Shown here: in pieces, positions 35,051-47,118 of the stretch
Numbering within the stretch: the stretch's first letter is position 1
How the letters are laid out: each line of letters begins with the position of its first letter
Assembly (NCBI GenBank): GCA_021014945.1
Contig: MU266344.1
Coordinates: 62,001-126,000 of the forward strand
Reading direction: 5' to 3'
Length of the DNA stretch: 64,000 bases
From: Leucogyrophana mollusca
Taxonomy: Eukaryota > Basidiomycota > Agaricomycetes > Boletales
Notes under the pieces: model-generated
What the model saw: the letters and a program-made list of their open reading frames with translations, nothing else
Database searches by the model: none
What the model was told of the DNA's origin: nothing
Translations under genes and position numbers: made by a program

Positions 35051-36234
35051 CTTGTCTGTAGATGCGGATCTGGGTGTGATAGGCTTGATGGGTATGGTTC
35101 TGAGGACAATGGGGGCTGCATCCTGGGTTTTATGGGAAATCTATTATCGGTATTTGTCTGTGGGAGGACTATCTTTGTCAGAGGTGATGGAAGAGTCTGA
35201 CTGAAGAATCAAAAGATGGCGTGCTGGAGTATGAGGTCGCTTATTCAGCGCGACGAAGGCTATCTCAATCAACGCAACAACGCAGCGCTGGTTCGGAGCG
35301 CTAATCGCTTTGAGGGATTCCATTGAACAAGAGCCCTCGGCGCCTACCGTGTCTTTGGACGATACGTTGACGACACTCGCTTGAAAAATCGTGGTCGATA
35401 GTTCACAACTTCATATCGAATGCAGGACAGAACTTGAACAAACAACAGCCACCAGCGGCTACCGGTCATCATGATGAACCGGCCCCGACGGGATCTGAGT
35501 CGCTTACAAACGTGACGGCGTCGCTGCTTCTGTTCCGACCATGATCTTGCTCAGCCAGTCTGCACACCTCGAAGATCGTCTTTTTGCTTTCGAAAATCAT
35601 CTCTTTGCGACAGCGAGCATGGCCGGCGTGTGGTTCTCACGATCTCGGGCTCTAGTTATGTTTGTGATCGACTGCGTAACTCGGAGCGCTGGATGACTAG
35701 GACGTACGGTCGTCTCGGATGTCTAAGCTAGATCCGGGATTCATTGGCGCCATTCGTAAGCGGATTACTCTTTGACCTCGGCCAATAACTGGCGACACAA
35801 CCCATACCCGTAATCCACATCCACGCTCACCACAATGGTCCCATCCGAAAAGACGACATTTCATACCACTGTGTGCTACCCGAACCCGACGCATTCACGC
35901 ATCCGATACTTAGTTCGTCACCGCTCGCCATACACCAAGAATTGCACTGTAAGGGCTGAGGTGCAATTACAACCTGACGGCGCGTTTATTGTCAAGGAGA
36001 CACAATCAATATTCACACCAGTGGGAGTACGGGTGCCACCTAAGGAAGATCTCGCGGTACGTCCCTTACGCTGCTACAATAAAATACAGCGCAATGGGAG
36101 AGCAAGCAAGGGGAAAGCGTGGGTGACCAAAAGTAGCTAATCACTGTCCCTTTGCGCATACCACGCTATCAGGGGGGGCCACACCCCCAAGCCCCCGACA
36201 TCCCCCACGCGTTCCTTATCAAAAGAAGTACTGG
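35051..36234. other. Intergenic upstream of OYE-1
   Basis: 1.2 kb, containing the OYE-1 promoter. A 101-aa plus-strand ORF at 35835-36140 has no recognised motif. No repeat found. Confidence 0.45.
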
Positions 36235-38153
36235 TCACCACAGCTGCTTAGTGAGTGGCCCGCTCTGCCTGCCACCTACGTGCACCAGGTTCTTGGCGTG
36301 TATCATGGAGAGGATAGGGACAGTCAGAACAGTGAGCCCGATTGTAGCCCCGACGTAGCGGATCAGCGTCTCATTTGAACCGGGGACGATTTCCTTGATA
36401 TTCATCCCAAAAAGTGCTTGTTGGGAGGTTTGATGTCAGGTCGATCGGGACAAGTTCGGAGAATACAGTAAACGGGAAGCGACAGCGCACGGCCGCGAAA
36501 CTCGCGGGCAGATAGATCATCGCGGGGTATGAAATCTACCAGAACATGATTAGGAGTTGCGTTAATATCTTCGTGACATACCTACTCCATCGCATCCGAG
36601 TCCCGAATCGCGCCTCTGTGGGTTCTACAGTGGCGGAGGCCTGTGGCCATCGTAGTGGGGGGCCGTCGGCTAGATGGATGCAACGTAAATCACAAGATCC
36701 ATAGCGTTTGTAAGCCGCTTGCGTTGCATCCTTCGACGTCCTTCGAAGTTCTCGATATTGTTGCACTCTCTTTTCATTAGGCGCGACTCCCATTTCACGG
36801 CGTTACACGGATCCATAGCCGGATTTGGAGTGTTCAGACCAAGGCGACAGAATGACGAAACCCTGCCAAAAGAGAGGTTTTATGCGATAGATGAGCACGC
36901 AGTATATGAAGTTCGCGAGCGCGGTGGCTTTCGTTTGTCGCAGTCTGTATTGGAGAGATTGAACTCAGCGCGAACGGCTCTGCTGCTCACCAACCAGTTG
37001 ATGTACTCATACATTTTTCGAGCGCCTCATCTCAGGCATAAAGGGTGTACCACAAAATAGCTACCGGGACGAATGCAGGATCATCTGATGTGCAAAACAT
37101 CTTGTCCCAATAAACGCTTCGAGCATGAGAGAGGGTAGCAACCCAGCAGATGTATGGCCTTGGCAGATGTGCGACCTGAATAGACATTCGACTGGTACGA
37201 GATGATGGTGCTCGACTCGGGAGCGCAGTTCGGACTATGTGGATAGCAAGCGAATCGGCAAGGGGTCGTGGTCGTCCATAACGGGGCGAGGCGAATATGG
37301 GGTCGGTACATGCAAAGCAGAGGGAAGAAACATACCGGGCGAGAAGGGAAGCGAAACTTGAGTGTCCATCACTGCAGGGCGTCAGTACATCCCCGGCCCC
37401 AATTCGTGAAGGCGGGCAACACATACCCGAGGCTGGGGCCCGCAGTATGTGAGGTCTGTTCCGATGTTGTGTTACCCCCGTTGCTCAGCATTGTGCGAGT
37501 GGACGGCAAGACTGATGCGATATCTGTGCTTCTCGTCAGCACGGACATGGTCACCCTCCGGCCGCTCCGACAAGTAATTAGGCCACGGTATTGAAAACAG
37601 AGAACGCGACCCACTTTCTCCTGGATGACACTAGAGGTATTTTCATAATGATAACCCCCCTGCAGGCGCGGACAGTCGACAAAGGACCTGTTCTTCATGA
37701 TGTCGACCTGATATATCCAGCGGCCCCTAGCATCTGGGCAATGGGTTCGAAGTTGGCTCTGCTTTACCTGTTGTTGTGAGGACCAACTTTTGAAGAGGTT
37801 CTCTGGATATCCCGTCCACGATTCGTCAGGAAGTCCCTCTGTTAAAGCCAATTCTGGCACCTCAGCGTTCGAGTCGGCTTCGGTGGGGAATGAACTGGCA
37901 GAAAGGCTAACGTCTGAGTCCACGGGGCCCATACCCTCGCTGAAACCCACCCATGGCAAAGGTCCCGAGGACTCCGCGTACCGATACCAAAAAGACATTG
38001 ATAGTCTCGCAAGCTGTCCACCACACACGGAAGTAATTACCTTGGTGCGGGTGTCCGTGAAGGGATATCCCGTGGGGGAGTAGCAGAGGAATTGCAACTG
38101 GATTGACGGCGCGTTGTGGACGCATGAATATTTGTTCCAGAAATCATAGCCAT
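36235..38153 (-). pseudogene. CorA-like membrane protein, broken copy
   Basis: Paralogue of the gene at 39.7-42.1 kb. The start region (ATG 38153, MAMISGTNIHAS…SRTPAPR) and the second exon (YRYAESSGPLPWVGFSEGMG…SWTGYPENLFKSW) align well with it. The C-terminal exon ALFGMNIKEIVPGSNETLIR keeps the GMN motif and the last membrane segment. It carries several lesions. A net +7-nt difference between SSTIISYQSN and SVYWDKMF shifts the frame. ILWYTLYA is followed by TGA where the intact copy has TGG (Trp). One base is lost just after, in the stretch matching AFEKMYEHINW. A second TGG to TGA change ends the protein at 36237-36235 in what should be RLWWP. Unless rescued by unseen introns, it cannot encode a full protein. 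Confidence 0.72.
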
Positions 38154-39728
38154 GAAGTCTGTGTTGCCGAGTTGAGGAAGACTGCGAGTCTGAAAGGGAC
38201 CTCACGAAGATGTGTCAGTTAAAATGGAGCGAAGCTGATCGAGTTCAGCTTCTTCCGCGTTGTAGCCTTACAGATGGGTGTTGGGATAGCGCGGTTTGGG
38301 TACGACAGGGAAATTCTCCTGCCACCCTCAACTCGGGATCTGATCGTGACACGGCTGCATCTCATGGGCCATAAGTACGGAAGATAGGTGTGGACCAGTG
38401 TTGGCCAGCAACAACATGAGTTTTATGACGAGTCCAACATTTTGGCACCGTGACACAGACGCATCAAGTTTCCCTTGAGAAGTTTTGCGACACTGAAAAA
38501 CAAGCCAATGAAGAGATGAAAAGGCGAGATAGGTAGAGTACACATTCATTGGTACCTTGAGAGGGCTTATAACACCGATCAACACATCCACGGTTGCAGC
38601 ACCTGCTATGTTGTGTAATAGAGGTCGGATTTCCGCAAAATTACCGCAATTTCCATTGCGAAGTTCATCTGCCACAGGAAGCTCGCGAAACTGGCCAGAA
38701 TCTGAAACATAATTATTAAACTGCGCTTCGACCACACCAATCATGCTCCGTGCTGAACATGATTGCAACGATCGTATTGTGAAATGAGCGGCAGACGAAG
38801 GAGGCAGTAAGTATAAACGAGTTTACCAACGAGCATGATCGAGGGAGAACCAGGTTGGCAGTACCAGGAATATGTGGTTGTTTCGATAGGCCAGGCTGCC
38901 CAGCCTACATATGTTTTGGCGTAATGTCAGTTGCCGGCCATCAACACATTACAATATTCAACCAAACATTACGGCCATGACTTGTGCTTCGCCTGCCATT
39001 ACAGCGTGCCCTGGGGTTTGGCGACGATCGCGGCATGTCACTATAGCTGTATGTTCCGGAAATGTGATCCCTATGGCAATAGAAAGGGATTACCAGTGTT
39101 AGAAAGAATGATGGTGGGTCATATCCGAGTCTACGACAGGATTACAAACTTGAAGAGCAATCCCGTAATCCAGATTCGGACTGGATGAAGGAAATGACTC
39201 CGGAGGTAACCGGGAGTGGGTGGCGGGTGCAATGCCTCGCAGCTCCAAGTTGGATAGCCGTCTGGGCTACGAGTGTGTCACGGAGACACCTCCTTGTAGC
39301 ATTCAATTTCACGCTCAGCATGGAGTCTACTCAGCATACTTGGTTCTCACGCCGGAACGCAGGCGCCGTTTTGAGCTGGCGAGCGGCAAGCCTTTTCGAC
39401 TTTTGTCAACATCCACAGTAACAATGGTCATCCGCATCAGAACAATAACACAGGCTCCCTCATGGTATATCAATCAATTGCCCTATATATATATATATAT
39501 ATATGATCGAACATGATGATCTCTGAATCCTGGACCAATACTCGAGTCTACAGGGGAGTGTTTTTTCTACGTAGACTCCAAGACCGATGGAAAAATTACT
39601 ACGACCAAAAACTTGATCGTATCGGTGCTCCGCAGCGCTACGATCAAGATAAGTACAACGACAAGGGATCAGTATACACATCCGTAGGAAGTGTGGGTGC
39701 TGTATCAGAGTTCTTTGTCTACGAAAGC
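38154..39728. other. Intergenic between the two CorA-like loci, with a (TA)n microsatellite
   Basis: Upstream of the broken CorA-like copy. The segment 38290-38350 is partly similar to the same distance upstream of the intact copy (around 42310-42350), so the duplication included promoter DNA. ORFs here lack motifs and often ATG starts. Confidence 0.5.
39484..39504. repeat. (TA)n dinucleotide microsatellite
   Basis: Uninterrupted alternating T/A run of about 10 units in non-coding DNA, about 225 bp from the stop codon of the intact CorA-like gene. Confidence 0.9.
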
Positions 39729-42111
39729 TCATTCGAGGGTCATTGCAGGAGTCTCGCCTTGAACGTCAAGCATGACCTTTTCCTCATCATGCGGAGCTTG
39801 TGTACCCTTTCTCATTCTCAAAGCCTTCAGCATCTTTGATGCTTTCCTCTTCAAGAGAAATATCGGCCACCACAGCCGCTCAGCGAAGAGCCCACTGCTC
39901 TCGCCGTTCTCGTGTACGGGATGCCCGACCTGGACCGCGAAGACAAGCCAGATGGTCAAAACCGTAAGCCCGATTGCCACACCAACGTAATTGGTCAACG
40001 TCTCGAGTGACCCTGGCTGGATTTCTTTGACGTTCATGCCAAACAATGCCTGTTGAGTGATCCAGTGTTAGGTTGTACGGGTTGACGTTGAGCATGGACA
40101 ACGCACAGCTGTGAAACTCGCAGGCAGAAAGACCATCGTGAGGTACGAAATCTGGCGCGACACGATCAAGACTGACACGAGCATTCAAGACGTGGCACGC
40201 ACCTGTTTCATAGCATCCGAGTCTCGAACAGCAGCTTCTGTGAGTTTCCTCATGTGCTTGGAGTCTTGAACAGCAGCTTCTGTAAGTTCCCTCATGTGCT
40301 TGCTTTCGTCGATATTGACTTTGGCAAACGCCTGCGGGCACCGATTCAGCCTCACCCGCAAATTCGGGGCCAACAGTAACTCACAAGATCCATTGCATTC
40401 TTAAGTCGGTTGCTCTGCATTTTCCTCCGTCCCTCGAGTCTGGCTATCTCGAATGCGAGATTATCACACTCCCTCTTCATAAGTCGTTGCGAATTCAATC
40501 GCTCCTTTTCCTGACAAGTTTCCATGGCGGGGTTCGGGGTGTCCATGACAAAAGTGACAGAGTGTCGAAACTCTTCCAAGAGGGAGGTGTAATGCAGTAG
40601 ATGAGCCTGCAGGATATGAAGGTCACGGGTGAGGTAGGTCTCATTCGTGTTTATCACACGTGATTCCTAGACCAGACTCTATTAGGAATAACCAGGCGGA
40701 CAGTACTATTTACTTACCAGCCAGTTGATGTGTTCGTACATCTTTTCGAAGGCTTCATCCCAGGAGTAGAGCGCGTACCACAAGATGGCAACCAGGACGA
40801 ATGTAGGATCGTTTGATGCGCGAAAAATCTTGTCCCAATACACGCTTTGGCTAACTCGGAGAATAAGAGAGTGCAACAACCTGGCAGACGTCCTTTCCGA
40901 ACAGACGCCGGGATGATATGAAAGGATGGTACTCGAGGACACAGAGCGGACCATATGGATAGCGATTAGATCGGTTAATAAGACGTGGTCAGCTAACATT
41001 AGAGTGTAAACTCTCAGTACGGTATGGAGATCAGAACAAACACATACTAGAGGAGAGTGGAAGCGATGCTTGAGTGTCAATGGCTTGTTGGACACCAGCG
41101 TGAGTCAGCTCGATGAATTCGAGGAAGAAGACAGGACATACATTTCAGCGGACCTCCAACGGGCAGCGTCTCGGTTGTCGATATAGGGTTGCGAATGGCA
41201 CGTATGAAGGGTAGAGTGATTGTGATATCTGAGTAGCTCGTCAGCAAGATTGAAAGGGCCTGATGGAGGCTTGCATACGATCGCCTTTTCTAGGTTGAAG
41301 GTCCTCCTGGTATTGCGATGGTATCCAGTTCACAGAAGAAGAAAAGAAGAAGGGTTCGATGTTGTAGCTGATGAACGGCAATTATTATTGTTCTACCACG
41401 ATGAGTTCCCGATCATTACGCACTGCGTTCCCAGCATTTGTATTATAGACCGTGGTAAATGATCAACAAATAGAACGCGAACACGGATATCCTCTGGACG
41501 CTTCGAAGACACTCAGAACCCAACATCTGCAGAGAAAAAGCACGACCTACCTTGGCCTGGACCAATTTCCAGGTGTCTTCCTTGTTGTGTTTTCCCTTTG
41601 GGAGCGGGCAGTCCTTGAAGGTCCCGTTGCTGAGAACGTCGACCCGATATGTGCAACAATCCTCTGTATCTGGGGAGCTGGTTAAAATTTTGCTCCGCTT
41701 GACCTGCTCTGTGGTCCAGTTCGGGAAGAGATTCTGAGGATACTCCTTCCACCGCTCATCGGGAATTTCCTCTGAGGTGGCCGACTCGATGTTGACAGAG
41801 CCGAGATCCGAGTTGGTGGGAGGGCTAGACTCAACACCTGGATCTACGGTGTCCAAATCTGCGTTAAAATCTACCCATGGCCAAGGACCAGAGGGCTCGG
41901 CATGTCGATACCTAAGATGGATTGTGTTGGGTACGTCAGTTTCTTGAATGCTTTCGCCAAAACACCTCAATATTGAACGCCGGGAAAATATTCACCTTGG
42001 CGCAGGTGTTGGGGAGGGTACCCCATGTGAGGGAGTAGCAGAAACATTCCCCGTGGAATGGCGGGGCGTGGGACCCGGGCGTGGGTGATTCGGTGTAGTA
42101 TTCCTAGCCAT
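39729..42111 (-). CDS. CorA-like (Mg2+ transporter-type) membrane protein
   Basis: Member of the agaricomycete CorA-like family with a long cytosolic N-terminal part and two C-terminal membrane helices; ion specificity untested. ATG at 42111. Exon 1 (42111-41996) and exon 2 (41911-41551, RYRHAEPSGPWPWVDFNADL …) join in phase. Later exons, not all resolved, include HMVRSVSSSTILSYHPGVCS, QSVYWDKIFRASNDPTFVLV, ILWYALYSWDEAFEKMYEHI and a coiled-coil region ending RRKMQSNRLKNAMDL. The end is ISYLTMVFLPASFTAALFGM plus N, completing the GMN signature of CorA/Mrs2 channels. A second helix (YVGVAIGLTVLTIWLVFAVQ) and a basic tail follow, with stop at 39729. A 42-nt tandem repeat lies in the coiled coil. 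The exon plan between 41551 and 41100 is uncertain. Confidence 0.78.
40219..40302 (-). repeat. 42-bp in-frame tandem repeat (two units) inside the CorA-like gene
   Basis: Units 40219-40260 and 40261-40302 differ at few positions and encode the 14-residue periods SKHMRELTEAAVQD and SKHMRKLTEAAVRD. Being a multiple of 3, it lengthens the cytosolic coiled coil just before the first membrane helix by two helical heptads per unit. Confidence 0.9.
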
Positions 42112-45100
42112 GTTTTACTACGTCCTTTCCAAGAGAAAGAGAGATGATTTTCCGGAGGATGCGGTCCCACCTATATATCCCCAGAGACCACATGGCGAAA
42201 TATCGATCATTAGGAAGTGAAAGCAGGCCGAATCGTCGCGCAGTCTTGGGATCATCTTGCAGAATGGCAGCCTGCAGACTGATATTTAGGTAGCACAGCG
42301 ACGTTCTCCTGTCGTCCACAACCTGAACTCTGATTGTGACGATTGTGAACTTGTGACATAGAACGATCTCTATCAGATTATGACCAGCTCGAGAGCGTCG
42401 CGAAATGTCTACCTGTCTGTGTTTTGCCGGTTCTGAAGCGACTGGCCATATTTCTGTAATCCCGGCGCACGTCGATTTTCTCCGGAATTCGAATTTACTG
42501 AGGGCACCTCTCTGAATTAAACGGAAGTCAAACGAAAGTGAGATGGGCTCGGAGGAAGGCAGACTCGCGTCGTGCGATGAAGTCAAACCACTGACTGAGT
42601 CATGGTCCAGCACACCTGATAGAACACCATAATCTCCATAGAAGGTACCGCAACTATTGCCACGAGGACACGTCCCTTTCATTTGCCACACGGAAGTCCG
42701 CGAGCTATGGCTAAAATTTGCAACATAACCCTGTACCCATCAAACGTGCTGCCGTGGTCTCGCCCAAGGTTACAATGAAGGGAGTGGCAAAAGAAGAGAG
42801 CGTTGATGATCGAGCTGAAGTTCGTCTCAGCGAGGGGGAGGCAAATAGGTTTATATCGGTGGAATGCGCGTGCATGTATCGATCGCCAGCCTGGTCCTCG
42901 GTGTGAGTGGCTCGAAGTAGAGTTGATCGTCGTACATCCGTAAACGGTATCCCCCAATAGAGGCAATCTGTGCGAGTGACTCGGAACGCTGTACGTTGTG
43001 ACTCATCTGCCACCACAGCATGCGTGGGTCTCGATGAGAACATCCGAGTTGAAGCCAACTTAAATGCATAGTCCTCCAACGGCGATCACCGTGACAGAAT
43101 AGCGGGACGGATCGCCAATGCTTGATCAGTGAGCCGCACTGATGCGATCACTTTGTCCAGACGCTTACGCAACTATTTAGGTGAGGCTCGCAGAAGGTGA
43201 GAGCGGGGGAGCTGAGAATTCAGGTATGCTCTTACCTTTGGGTACGAAAAAAGACGTCTCAGAACAGCCCAAAGCCCAGAGTTCGATAACCCTGCAAACG
43301 CGACTTTTGCAGGGCGAAGGATACCACTCCAAGCGCTTCCAGCGTTAGTCGATCTGGCAATTGCCGCAGCTGACTAAGCGGCCTGGTTCGCCATATTCTG
43401 AAGCACTTGGGCCACTTGACTGAAAGTTAGAACATTTTGAAGTTTGAACTGCGTACACGGCGTGGCGAGTGCCATCGTGTGGTGTGCGCTGTGAACAGTG
43501 TCAGTCCAAGTCGAATGGTATAACCGCAAAACTCATACAAAGCTGCTACTCACCTTCCGACTGCCGTCTTTTACAGTTTCGCACTCGTAATTTTCTCACA
43601 AAATATAACTTGGATTTGCACAACCATAGTAGACGAGACCAAAGATATACATGTTCCGATCATTGGTGCGTTTATTCCAAGTTTTCTCTCCCTTGCTCAA
43701 CACCCCCACTCCCACAGGTCTTCCTGGGAGCGGAAGGTCCCGTCTAGCACTCCGAATGGTCAGCCCGCCTTTTCTTACTGTGAGGCTGTTGCTCATCGCT
43801 GTTTATTCCAGGTGAGAGCATATCGTGCCAGGGTCCATTGACCATCGTGAATTTCGATTTGTGGTGACTGAGTGTCACGGTGGCAGCGTGTCTTCTGATA
43901 ATGAAGAGACTTTGGCTTCGGTCTGGTCACGTTTCATACTGGTATGGACGACTCTTTCGACGCCCACGCCCTGGTTCTTCAAATTTCACAATTCATGTCT
44001 TGCCCTCGTTTGTTGTATCCCGTCGAAATCTTTGTCCCCTGGGACTACTCCGATATCGATTTATGCGCTCGGTCGCATCCGAGTATTTATGCTATATGCA
44101 ATGGTAAAGTAGAGTACTTTTCTGTGAGCTCTACAGGTGGCGCTGATATCAGTGCCAATATATTGGTATGTTGTCGATTTCCTACAACTTCCAATGCACG
44201 CCCTGACCTTTACTGTCAGCCAACCAAGTGTACCCACTTTCGCAACACCGTCCCGCCCACTCTCTTCGATCACACTTCGACTCTGCAGTGAAATGGTTAT
44301 TGGACACTGTTGCATCTATTTTCTCGTTTCCTGTCCTGGTGAATGTCAATCAGGAGGTGATACTTTAACGCTGACTTGATTTCTTGCTGCTGGCTAAATA
44401 ACCTAAGACCTCGGATTTAATCGAGCTCGACAACGCCAAAGCCAATCTTTCTCTTCAAGAGCTCAAAGGCTTTGGCATGGGATCGTGCGCAGAAAGCAGT
44501 TGGAAATCCACCTTTCTCCTACTCACATTCACACAAAATCGCAGACACTTTGATTCTCAAAGTCAGCTCGATAGACGGGGCAGCCAACATGGACTATGTC
44601 CGCAAATATACTGTCATCCCTGTCCCACAACCTCGATATCCACACTCATCCACTTGGTTGGTGATGGATTTGGTGAAGTGAAACCACTCCTCGAATGTTG
44701 GGAAAAACAAAGCCTGTTCATGAAGTTTCGCATCGCGTACACCATGCGCGGCTATACCTTCCAGCTTCGCCATTTGACAGGCGCTGTGCCTGACATGGTC
44801 GTCCATGGACGGATGTGTGGCATATTGTTCGACGACAGTGAGCAGGGTCCTTCCGATTCATCTACTCGATTCAGGCAGTGGTGCGAGACGGTGGCCCAGG
44901 GCCACCGATGGCTGGGTTTGCACTGTTGGATATGACGCCGTTGGGTAGCGCTTCAGGCGAAGGAAAGGCGGCGGCAAAGGTACGGTCGACAGCTGTAAAG
45001 AGTCTGTTACGTACATTGTCATCACCAGTCGGGACACGGTGATGCAGGGTCCTCGAGCTCGAGAACGTCCAGCCCCCGCTCAATGCGCCTAAATTCAAGT

Positions 45101-45572
45101 CATGTTGATATAGAGCGCTCGAATGAGTTTGAAGATTTCCCTGAGGGAAAAGTTTTCACCGGTTCGATACGGAACTTGAACCTCCTTGTGACTCCGTTGA
45201 TTCAGAATGGACGGACCCGTAGGAGAGACATAGGTGAGTAATGCCAGCGAACAACATAACGACGGTTACAATATTGACGATATGAGTTGTCGGCCGGGAT
45301 GATTCAGCAGCACTGGATTTCAGTCAGCCTCAAATGCTAATGCGAGGGCTAATGTTGGGCGCTCGAGATATAGTGATATTAGCGTGTTACTCACATCCAC
45401 GCTCAGCTGAGTAAGAGTTCAGAACAATGAGCACATCATCTCAGTCGAGTCAGGCGTTCAACTGATACCCGTGGTAGGCCCTAAACTGACAAAGCCCAAG
45501 CCATAGTCCTATAAAACCCGCTAAACGTTTATCATCAAGATCAAGACATCACCAATCATATCAATCCCCACA
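42112..45572. other. 3.5-kb region with no confident gene
   Basis: Contains the CorA-like promoter (left), a dispersed repeat at 43005-43376 and the OYE-2 promoter (right). A minus-strand ORF with an ATG at 42682 runs 190 codons to 42104, overlapping the CorA-like start; no motif, perhaps a 5' leader. On the plus strand, 43940-44290 (with IFVPWDYSDIDLCARSHPSI) and 44410-44935 (with DLIELDNAKANLSLQELKGF) are open and protein-like but unassigned; they may be exons of a decayed or unrecognised gene. No tRNA is convincing. Confidence 0.4.
43005..43376. repeat. Dispersed repeat, copy 1 (partner at 49010-49716)
   Basis: Shares long stretches with 49010-49716: gatgagaacatccgagtt, a gtcctccaacgg(c/t)gatcaccgtg block, agagttcgataaccctgc, and ggcaattgccgcagc. 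The partner carries an extra GC-rich block of about 395 bp. Each copy lies upstream of a minus-strand gene start. Origin (promoter duplication or mobile element) unknown. Confidence 0.7.
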
Positions 45573-46865
45573 ATGAGCACACCCGCACTCTTCCAGCCCA
45601 TCAAGGTCGGCGATCTAACCCTCCAGCATCGCGTCGTCCTCGCCCCGCTCACCCGTTTACGTGCCTATGCCTCCCACGTGCCTGGGCCCCAAGCAGCTAC
45701 TTATTACGCCCAACGCGCATCTACTCCTGGGACTCTCCTCATCACAGAGGCGACGTTCATCTCCCATGACGCAGGGGGGTATGGCAATGTTCCGGGAATT
45801 TATACAGAGGAGCAGATCAAGGGGTGGAAGGAGGTCAGTAATATTTTACATTAGATGGTCGAGAAGCTGATGTTTGGAATGATAGATAACCGACGCAGTA
45901 CACGCCAAAGGCTCTTACATATACCTCCAGCTCTGGGCCCTAGGTCGCGCCGCAGACGAATCCGTCCTCGCCTCGCAAACCCCTGCTTCTCCTTATGTTT
46001 CTGCCTCACCCATCGCCCTCTCTAGCCGCACCAATGCTCCACGCGAGCTCACCACTGACGAGGTTCGCTCGTACGTGCAGGCGTACGCCACAGCTGCTTC
46101 GAACGCGGTCCACAAAGCCGGTTTCGACGGCGTCGAGATACACGGAGCGAATGGGTACCTCATCGACCAGTTCATACAGGATGTGAGTAACACACGAACG
46201 GACGAGTACGGAGGGAGCGTAGAGAACCGATCGAGGTTTGCTTTGGAGGTCGTCGATGCCGTTGTCAAAGCTGTGGGGGCGACGAAGACGGGAATTAGGC
46301 TGAGTCCGTGGAATCCTTTCCAAGGTCAGTCGATTGCCTGATTTGATTGAAACGCCATCCATTAACAAGTCCACGCGACGCAGACATGGGTATGAAAGAC
46401 CCTGTGCCGACATACACATACCTTGTCTCAAAGCTCGCCCAATATTCCCTTGCATACGTCCACGTCGTTGAGCCACGTATCAAAGGGGCTGAGGTTCGCC
46501 CCGCGTCTGAGTACTCCGACGATGCGCCCCAGTTCATCCGCGATATATGGAGTAAGGCAGGTGAAAAGAGCGCCTACATCGCTGCCGGGGGATTCACCCG
46601 CCAGTTGGCACTCGAGACAGTTGAGGAGAAGGGAGGGCTCATCGCATTTGGGAGGCTGTACATTCCCAATGTGAGCTCTTTTCTTGTGCCATTGGTGGTG
46701 GCGTTTGCTTACATTTAATGGCAATTTTAGCCCGACCTTCCTCGCCGACTTAAAGAGGACATTCCGCTCACTCCAGGCGATCGAGGGACGTATTATCTTC
46801 CCGGGGACCACACCCCGTTGGGATATTCGGACTGGCCGTTTGCAGAAACTGAGAGCACACTATAG
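45573..46865 (+). CDS. Old yellow enzyme family NADPH dehydrogenase (OYE-2)
   Basis: FMN-dependent ene-reductase, paralogue of OYE-1 in the opposite orientation. Four exons join in phase: 45573-45833, 45886-46324, 46384-46670, 46731-46865, giving 373 aa. Exon 1 and exon 2 have exactly the same lengths (261 and 439 nt) as those of OYE-1; exon 3 is 12 nt longer and exon 4 is 3 nt longer. Motifs: VVLAPLTRLRAYASHVPGPQ, GVEIHGANGYLIDQFIQDVS, RTDEYGGSVENR, GGLIAFGRLYIPNPDLP. The C-terminus is DWPFAETESTL, so the SKL signal of OYE-1 is replaced by STL, which is not a standard PTS1. Intact. Confidence 0.92.
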
Positions 46866-47118
46866 GTAAAGACCTCGGGCTCGATCTGCCCATAGATTTT
46901 GTGATGTTAATTCGTAGTGTCCTGGCGAGGGGACTTGTTAGAAATAGATTGTAAATGTATGATAGTGTATAATGTTCATGGAAGTTAGCGCTCCCCAGAT
47001 TCCACGATAGCCGCGAGGAAAGTTGTAAGTGTTCACGGAGGCCATGGCGCGAGTTTAGGGTTGGGATCTAGTGAGTAAGAGCGTGTCGTCAGCAGGAACG
47101 AATGAAACACCATTGAGT

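Noticed and set aside
42711..43079. Minus-strand ORF across the dispersed repeat
   Set aside because: Starts at TTG, no motif, and the region is repeated non-coding DNA.
45150..45185. tRNA-like B box (ggttcgatacg)
   Set aside because: Does not fit the B-box consensus fully and no A box or cloverleaf could be built around it; similar words at 43281 and 49607 also fail.
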